A DNA stretch of 64,000 nt from Aurantiochytrium sp. KH105 (lineage: Eukaryota; Sar; Bigyra; Thraustochytrida; Thraustochytriidae): positions 496,001 to 560,000 of the forward strand of contig BGKB01000021.1 in NCBI GenBank assembly GCA_003116975.1. The letters run 5' to 3'. Under the pieces are notes generated by a model, which made no database searches, had not been told where the DNA came from, and worked only from the letters and a program-made list of their open reading frames with translations. Of this stretch, positions 58,874-64,000 are shown one piece after another. A program made the position numbers and the translations under genes. Each line of letters opens with the position of its first letter. The stretch's first letter is position 1.

Positions 58874-61800
58874 CTAAATGTCAAGTGGGGCCGGCAGCTG
58901 CGGCCGATTCGTAGAATGTCGCCAAAGCTCCACGCAGAGTTCTTCCTCTCTTGCGCGCAGCCGTTCCAAAAGACCTGGCCCATCCTGGTCCTTTCTCGCC
59001 GTACTGCGCACGGGTTGAGCACCATCAAACACCACCAGCGCTGATGTGTCCGTATCCTTGCGATGATGATGCAACTCATGTCGCGCCTCCCTAGGAATCG
59101 TTGACTGTGAGATGGGGTTGTCATTCTTTCTCGATGATTTGTTGCTCTTGCAAGAAGTCCCGCGACGCGCCGCCCTAGACTTTGCACGCGCCCCATGTTT
59201 CTCGCGAACAACCCGTGGTCTTGCGAGACGCATGGCAGACTCTGCTTGTGCTTTGCGAAAGGCGCGTGAGTGCTTTCGCCGGCTTTTCTTCTCCTTTTCC
59301 CTCTCGTTTGTTGCCTCCTCGTCTCGCACCTTTGTCTCCATTGCCGCCTGCAAAGGCTGCAGAGTCTCTGGCATGGGAAGTGGTGGCGGTTCTTGCGGTG
59401 TTTGCAAATTTGCTAACAAGCTCGCTCGGTTTGTCGCTTTACACGCAATTTGACGAGCAAGTCGCTGTATAACACGAACAGCGCAAATCTTGACTTGCCA
59501 CGAACGCCAGAATACTTGAATGCGGCATGCCGCGCGAGCGACTACCATATGTTTCTTGCGTCGATGACGTTGTCGTTCTAAAAATGCAAACCATGCCCAG
59601 GCAATTGTTTCCGATGCAAGATTACGCGCACGTAAAAGACGCCTTCCTCGGTCGCGACGAATCCACGCTTGGATCACCCTTGCTGCACTTTCGCAGCGTG
59701 AAACCTTGCGAGCTTGGCGAGCTCGCCAAAGCCGCTGAAGTTTGCGGACGAGACGGACAGCGTGTAAAGTCCGCCGCTTCCAGGCGCAGAAGAATGCAAA
59801 TTGCACGTGCCTTGCATGAACGCAGCGCCACCAGTGGGCAATTTTCATACTCTTGTTAGTTTTCAGCTCCTTCCGTAACGTCTCAACTCTTTGCATCGCC
59901 TGCAAAGAGCGTATCCACGCTTGGATGCACGTCGCGGCAGTACAGCGGAGGTCGAAGACGCGATGTTGATAGAGGCTCCACGCACGAGAAATGATTGTTG
60001 CGGCGTGACGTCGATGATGGCGCACTGCAGGCCAGTTTTGCTTGCACATGGACGTGAAGCGTGCGATTGCTTCCAAGGCTTCGCCCGAGCGAATAGCATT
60101 GTCAAGACGTGAAATCTGACGACGATGCAAACGATGGCCCTTGACAAGTAGCCGGAGGCTTGCCGCCGCAGAAAGCTTGACGCGACGAGGTTCCTCCTCG
60201 CAGTCAGACACATCTTGGCCGTTGCGAGGGTCTACGCGTTGGGTTGGAAGATCCAGATCCTCGCTGCTGCTGCTTTGACCATTGTTACTTTCCGCAGCGC
60301 CAGTAGTCAGCGGCTTCCAGCCACCCGTGCTCTGGCAGCTTCTCTCGGGGGCGACATCACGACACTCGCTTGCGTCGTTCGCGCTGCGCGCAAAGACAAG
60401 GTCGTGCATCCCGTGCAGCATACGCTCCACCATTGCGGTAAAGGCGTCGTCATGCTTTCCAAAGCCCGGGGAGAGATTCACTTCGAGCAACCAGCACCGA
60501 AGTTCGTCGTCCAAGAGAAGATCAATACCATAAAGCTCAAAGCTTCGATCGCGGTGAACAACCTTGTGAAGTCCAGCCTGAAGAGCTAATCGACAGGCTG
60601 TTTCGATCGAGGCTGATAGCTTGCGTTCGTCCGCAGCCGTGGACACTTGGCCTTCGCTTCGCAAGTGCAAGAGCAAATTCTCCATGCTGAGAATTGACCC
60701 AGGCCCCTGAACGGAGGCGTTGCAAAGATGCACGGATGCCCGAGAAAGGTCGCGTGCATCCAAAGAGTACGGGTCGCGGCACATGCGGCAATAAAAAGGG
60801 TTGTAAATCCAGGCCTTCAAGGGAGCCCAGGAGGTGACGAGGACCCAAACGCGCAGGTCGAGCTTTCGGTGACCCGGTCCCAGTTGAGGATTTTCAATAT
60901 ACTTTTGAACAATGCGTGCACCCCCCATTCTTGCTCCGTTGGCCTCGATGGCTTTGAGCTGGTTGTGCAAAAAGATACCCGCCGCCTTGCTTTTGTCGCC
61001 GGGTTTGACGATCCAAATATTGCGTCGTCCGTTCATAATCCATTGTGGGTCGAGACGGCTGAGTTGGCTTGCTAGTTGTCGCGCCTTGGCAACGAGCCCA
61101 CCAACTTGGGCGTCAAGGCCTGCGATGCGCTGGGTCGTGTTGGCAGATGTGCCGTCGAGAACGGCAAGCTGAGCACTTAGCTCGACAAGGCTTTCCCACT
61201 CGGCGTCTGAAAAGGTTCGAGCGCGACTCACCTGACCGAGAAGACGGCCAACGCGTTCGTCGCACACGAGCAAGGCCATGCGAAAAAGTCGAGTGTCGAC
61301 GAGGCGCAGGGCCTCGTCGCCCACTTCGAGGATGCTACGCACAACACTGGCTGCAGCGGTCTGGCGATAGTCCTCGCGAAAATTCCGCCTGCCGGCGTCG
61401 TCGTGGAGCGAGTAGCACCGTGGAAATACTTGCTTTGCGCTTACGCCATGATTCCAGTGCAAGAGGTCCAAATTTTGAGCAAGTGCATGCTTGGTTGTGA
61501 TTTCTGTGTTGCGTTCAAAATGGTTGTAAAAGAGATGTTTGTTGCGACGCAAAAGGCTTGCCGTCGGCAGGTTTTCTACCGTGAGGAGCAAAGAGCACGA
61601 CCGCAGTGAGATTGTCGATGGAAGGCCGCTTCCGCCACCTCCCGGATGCTTTTGCGCGTTGCGCGACCACCCGTGCTGTTCCAGGGTTCTCACGAGTGGC
61701 CGCAAATGCGAAGACTGCGCTCCACAAGCCTCGAACACGCGTGCCTTGGCGTGTCGCGCCCCCCGATCCTGCTGCCCTGTCGCGCGAGTGCGGCTCCGCT

Positions 61801-61900
61801 GCACCTTGGCTGCGCCCTGGCGCCAGCGCGGGGCCACTTCGTCCTCGTCGCGAGCTCTTTGGCGCGCCGCGCCGTGCCATGCAGAGTCGTGCGTGCGCAT
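58874..61900 (-). CDS. TTLL3/8-like tubulin ligase (probable glycylase) with IQ motifs
   Basis: A 1008-residue protein. The tubulin-tyrosine-ligase-like domain occupies about 50-510: HFERNTEITTKHALAQNLDL, VFPRCYSL, WIMNGRRNIWIVKPGDKSKA, IVQKYIENPQLG, LDLRVWVLVTSWAPLKAWIY, VHLCNASVQG and ELYGIDLLLDDELRCWLLEV followed by NLSPGFG. The HLCNxxVQ and FPRCY features favour the TTLL3/8 group, which adds glycine to axonemal tubulin. At about 600-860 there are several IQ-like, Arg-rich helices (AATCIQAWIRS, AARVIQAWIRRDRGRR, ACRIQVFWRSWQV, AVRVIQRLARQ) that could bind calmodulin or centrin. The C-terminus is basic and disordered. The first in-frame ATG is at 61900; the first ~50 residues are not conserved-looking, so an upstream exon is possible. 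Its stop is only 23 bases from the MYB stop on the other strand. Confidence 0.88.
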   Translation of the reverse strand: MRTHDSAWHGAARQRARDEDEVAPRWRQGAAKVQRSRTRATGQQDRGARHAKARVFEACGAQSSHLRPLVRTLEQHGWSRNAQKHPGGGGSGLPSTISLRSCSLLLTVENLPTASLLRRNKHLFYNHFERNTEITTKHALAQNLDLLHWNHGVSAKQVFPRCYSLHDDAGRRNFREDYRQTAAASVVRSILEVGDEALRLVDTRLFRMALLVCDERVGRLLGQVSRARTFSDAEWESLVELSAQLAVLDGTSANTTQRIAGLDAQVGGLVAKARQLASQLSRLDPQWIMNGRRNIWIVKPGDKSKAAGIFLHNQLKAIEANGARMGGARIVQKYIENPQLGPGHRKLDLRVWVLVTSWAPLKAWIYNPFYCRMCRDPYSLDARDLSRASVHLCNASVQGPGSILSMENLLLHLRSEGQVSTAADERKLSASIETACRLALQAGLHKVVHRDRSFELYGIDLLLDDELRCWLLEVNLSPGFGKHDDAFTAMVERMLHGMHDLVFARSANDASECRDVAPERSCQSTGGWKPLTTGAAESNNGQSSSSEDLDLPTQRVDPRNGQDVSDCEEEPRRVKLSAAASLRLLVKGHRLHRRQISRLDNAIRSGEALEAIARFTSMCKQNWPAVRHHRRHAATIISRAWSLYQHRVFDLRCTAATCIQAWIRSLQAMQRVETLRKELKTNKSMKIAHWWRCVHARHVQFAFFCAWKRRTLHAVRLVRKLQRLWRARQARKVSRCESAARVIQAWIRRDRGRRLLRARNLASETIAWAWFAFLERQRHRRKKHMVVARAACRIQVFWRSWQVKICAVRVIQRLARQIACKATNRASLLANLQTPQEPPPLPMPETLQPLQAAMETKVRDEEATNEREKEKKSRRKHSRAFRKAQAESAMRLARPRVVREKHGARAKSRAARRGTSCKSNKSSRKNDNPISQSTIPREARHELHHHRKDTDTSALVVFDGAQPVRSTARKDQDGPGLLERLRAREEELCVELWRHSTNRPQLPAPLDI

Positions 61901-62130
61901 CGCACGGCACAGCAGGCCAGACGGTCCAGCGCGCGCATGCGATGCACACGCAGCAGCTGTTCGCGCCCGAGCTGCGCCTCGAGAGACCTACCTCGCGAGC
62001 TCTGATGGTAGCGGTCCCAGCCTGAGTGATCCGGAGACCGCCCTCAGGTTGGCCGCCCGGGAACTCTCTCTTTCAACGGCCATTTTATTTCTTGTCGTGT
62101 CTGACCCACGCTGACGATGAAGTTGCGGGA
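61901..62130. other. Short region between tandem minus-strand genes
   Basis: 230 bases between the pseudouridine synthase stop and the TTLL start. It presumably contains the TTLL promoter. Nothing specific is seen. Confidence 0.4.
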
Positions 62131-63532
62131 TCATGCATTTGCGCCCAGGGGGAAGGGATCTTTGGTTTCAAGCACGAGATCGCGCAAGTTGCCGCCCATG
62201 AAGTTTTTTACGTCCTTCTGCGAAGAGCTCGTCAAATAGGGAGTTCGTGAGTAAGTGAGCGAGTGAGTGAAATAGAATGGGAAACTTACGTAGCGGACCT
62301 TGCCTTTGTGTGTGGCAAAGTTGAGCTCCAAACGAAGCGCATGCAGATACATGCGCGAAGGAAGCATGTAAAATGCGCTGTCTGCGGGGGCGCCGATTGC
62401 GCTGCAAAAGACAGGCCTGGATTTCAAAAAGGAAAAGAGAACACGTGAGTAAACCAGAGTCCGACACTCGAAAAAGCGAAAAAGAAACGTACCCATAGGT
62501 AGCATCGCCTACAATAGGGAATCCAAGATGCATGCAGTGCAGTCGAAGCTGGTGTCTCCGACCCTGAATGGGGCGCATGATTACCTTGGTCACATCCTCT
62601 CCGTGGAGCTGGCCGTATGCAATCGGCAAAATTTGTGTGCGCGCTTCGCGACCGGCCGCATTGTCAATGACCATACGAAAATCATCTTTACTCGGCTCTG
62701 CAATGGCTCCCTCAACATCGAAGACCGGGAGATACCCGCTCGAGGCTGCGTCTTCGTACTGATTGCGCAGGAGCCTTTCCAAGAGCGTGCTGCCAGACGT
62801 GGAGTCCTCCTCTTGCTCGAGCTCCTTGGTCCGAATCCCGAATGCCTCAGCTCGTTCCCAGCATTCGCGAACACGCACCGAGGATTGCCCTGGCGCAAAG
62901 CGAAAAGCCTCATGGCAAACTTCTTGGTCTGCAGTTTGGTCAGTAGGTACGGAGGTTTGCTCTGCGGCGTCGCCTTGCGACAGGACAAAAGGAAGCGGTG
63001 TCTTTGCAGCTGGCTTTGCAGGACGTAGCTTTCCCTTGACAAGGGCCACGTAGTATTTACGCGTGAGACGCTCCTGAAAGAGCTTTGACGCATTTCCCGC
63101 GCCGCGACGGCACAGACCAATGCAAAGCACGCCAGACGTCGCGAAATCGAGCTGATGAACCCAGCGCGGGCGCTTGGCCTCCTCGGGAATGAATTTTTTG
63201 ACAAAGTTTTCGACGGTGACAGGGAAGTCGCCATCGAGCCGAAAATCGGCTGGCTTGTCAATGACCAAGTGATCGTCGCTTTGATGCAGAATGTCCACCT
63301 TGCACTCGTCGAGGCTTGAGACGCCGCCTCGACGGTTCACCGGGCCGTAGATTGCTCGCTGCTTCTTGCTGGCTGGACTTGCATCGCCTTCGCCCTGCGT
63401 TGTTCCTCCCTCCGTCACCTCCTCGCGGTGCTGCTGAGCCCCGGCTTCTTCGTGCCGCACGGGTCTGAGCGCCGCGACCTGAGTGGTGCTGCCGGTGGTC
63501 GCCAGGCCCACATGGGGCGGTCGCTCTGGTTG

Positions 63533-63575
<43 letters not shown>

Positions 63576-63646
63576 ACTTCTGTGTTGGAGACGAGATCTG
63601 TCGCCGACTTCGACGCCGGAGTTTGGTCTTCCCCGCGCGAGGACAT
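62131..63646 (-). CDS. RluA-type pseudouridine synthase, three exons
   Basis: Exons are 63646-62493, 62401-62290 and 62217-62131, giving 450 residues. The continuous frame reads through the introns to a wrong C-terminus ending at 62168; splicing restores the family ending. The catalytic aspartate is about D167 in [16 protein letters not shown], where the usual HRLD reads HQLD. The uridine-binding and KP motifs are [46 protein letters not shown], then, across the first junction, ATYGA and [13 protein letters not shown] in exon 2. The N-terminus has a 12-13 residue glutamine run. A long insert (about 215-330) lies inside the catalytic domain. It isomerises uridine to pseudouridine in rRNA or tRNA; the target is unknown. 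ATG 63646 is the first ATG of the frame. Confidence 0.9.
62218..62289 (-). other. Intron 2 of the pseudouridine synthase gene
   Basis: 72 bases, GTAAGT donor and TTCGCAG acceptor, phase 0. Exon 3 then encodes about 28 residues ending at the stop at 62131. Confidence 0.8.
62402..62492 (-). other. Intron 1 of the pseudouridine synthase gene
   Basis: 91 bases, GTACGT donor and TTTTGCAG acceptor, phase 2. The joined codon gives GDATYG-A, followed by exon 2 with the conserved [10 protein letters not shown] segment. Confidence 0.85.
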
Positions 63647-64000
63647 CCTGCGTCGCAGTCTGCACAGCGCGCCTTTGTACCACAATGCGTGTTCAAGGTC
63701 TGCTGCTGCTTGCTTCGAGTTCAAGAGGTGCTTCAACGCGCGCTTTTTGGCAAGAAAGACGAGCTTAACCTCAGTCAGTCTCCGAGGCAGTCCTTTGTCA
63801 AATCCCGGTCGTCGCGGGCCTAGTAAACGCACATCGCATGCTGATCGCACGAGGTTCTCAGCGGAGTCCTACGACGCGGGCTTTCGAGGTCGCGGGATGG
63901 ATGGGTGACACTGACGATGATGCCACGTGCTGATGCCCTTGTCCTGCGACCGGTTCATCCCGAGGGTTTGGTATACCAGGAAAACCAAAACAGAGCCTGC
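63647..64000. other. Right-edge sequence upstream of the pseudouridine synthase
   Basis: 354 bases. The pseudouridine synthase frame stays open without an ATG as far as 63850, so an upstream exon or a non-ATG start cannot be excluded. No other gene is visible before the window ends. Confidence 0.45.

Overview
This is nuclear DNA of a eukaryote. Genes are mostly single, uninterrupted open frames on both strands, with a few short GT-AG introns. There are no operons. The gene set is eukaryotic: a dynamin-related GTPase, the nuclear-pore factor RAE1, a PARP1-like polymerase, a tubulin-tyrosine-ligase-like glycylase candidate, a four-repeat MYB protein and a Frizzled-like receptor. High GC content, compact genes, few introns and a polyglutamine/polyasparagine and microsatellite habit fit a unicellular protist. 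A thraustochytrid (Labyrinthulomycetes, stramenopile) is my best guess, but that is an inference from gene content and style, not a proven assignment.

Layout. 0-12 kb: the N-terminal part of an unrecognised minus-strand gene running off the left edge, a dynamin-related protein, a convergent mitochondrial branched-chain aminotransferase, and a large membrane protein with two LtrA-type domains. 12-14.2 kb: a repeat region holding a candidate inverted-repeat element interrupted by a 747-base assembly gap. 14.2-25.2 kb: a WD40 protein and an unrecognised gene that diverge from a short shared promoter, RAE1, a very unusual C2-tyrosinase-peptidoglycan-binding-matrixin fusion, and a BSD-domain protein. 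25.2-34.3 kb: a 9-kb stretch with no gene I can defend, full of simple repeats. 34.3-46.3 kb, all on the plus strand: a 1066-residue unrecognised Cys/His-rich protein (possible transcription regulator), a two-exon CZIB homologue lacking the CXXC pairs, a PARP1-like enzyme, an unrecognised 215-residue protein, and an endonuclease III homologue. 46.5-52.9 kb, minus strand: endonuclease V, a TPR-like sulfotransferase ending only 11 bases before the endonuclease V start codon, and a Frizzled-like receptor. 52.9-56.4 kb: gene-poor. 56.4-63.6 kb: a 4R-MYB protein, a TTLL3/8-like ligase with IQ motifs, and a three-exon RluA-type pseudouridine synthase.

How the genes relate. Most neighbours are functionally unrelated, as expected for a protist nuclear genome. 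The one apparent theme is DNA damage: PARP, endonuclease III and endonuclease V lie within 8 kb. The most novel item is the fusion protein at 20.1-23.0 kb. It joins a copper oxidase fold and a zinc protease fold behind a C2 domain and a possible N-myristoylation site, with no signal peptide.
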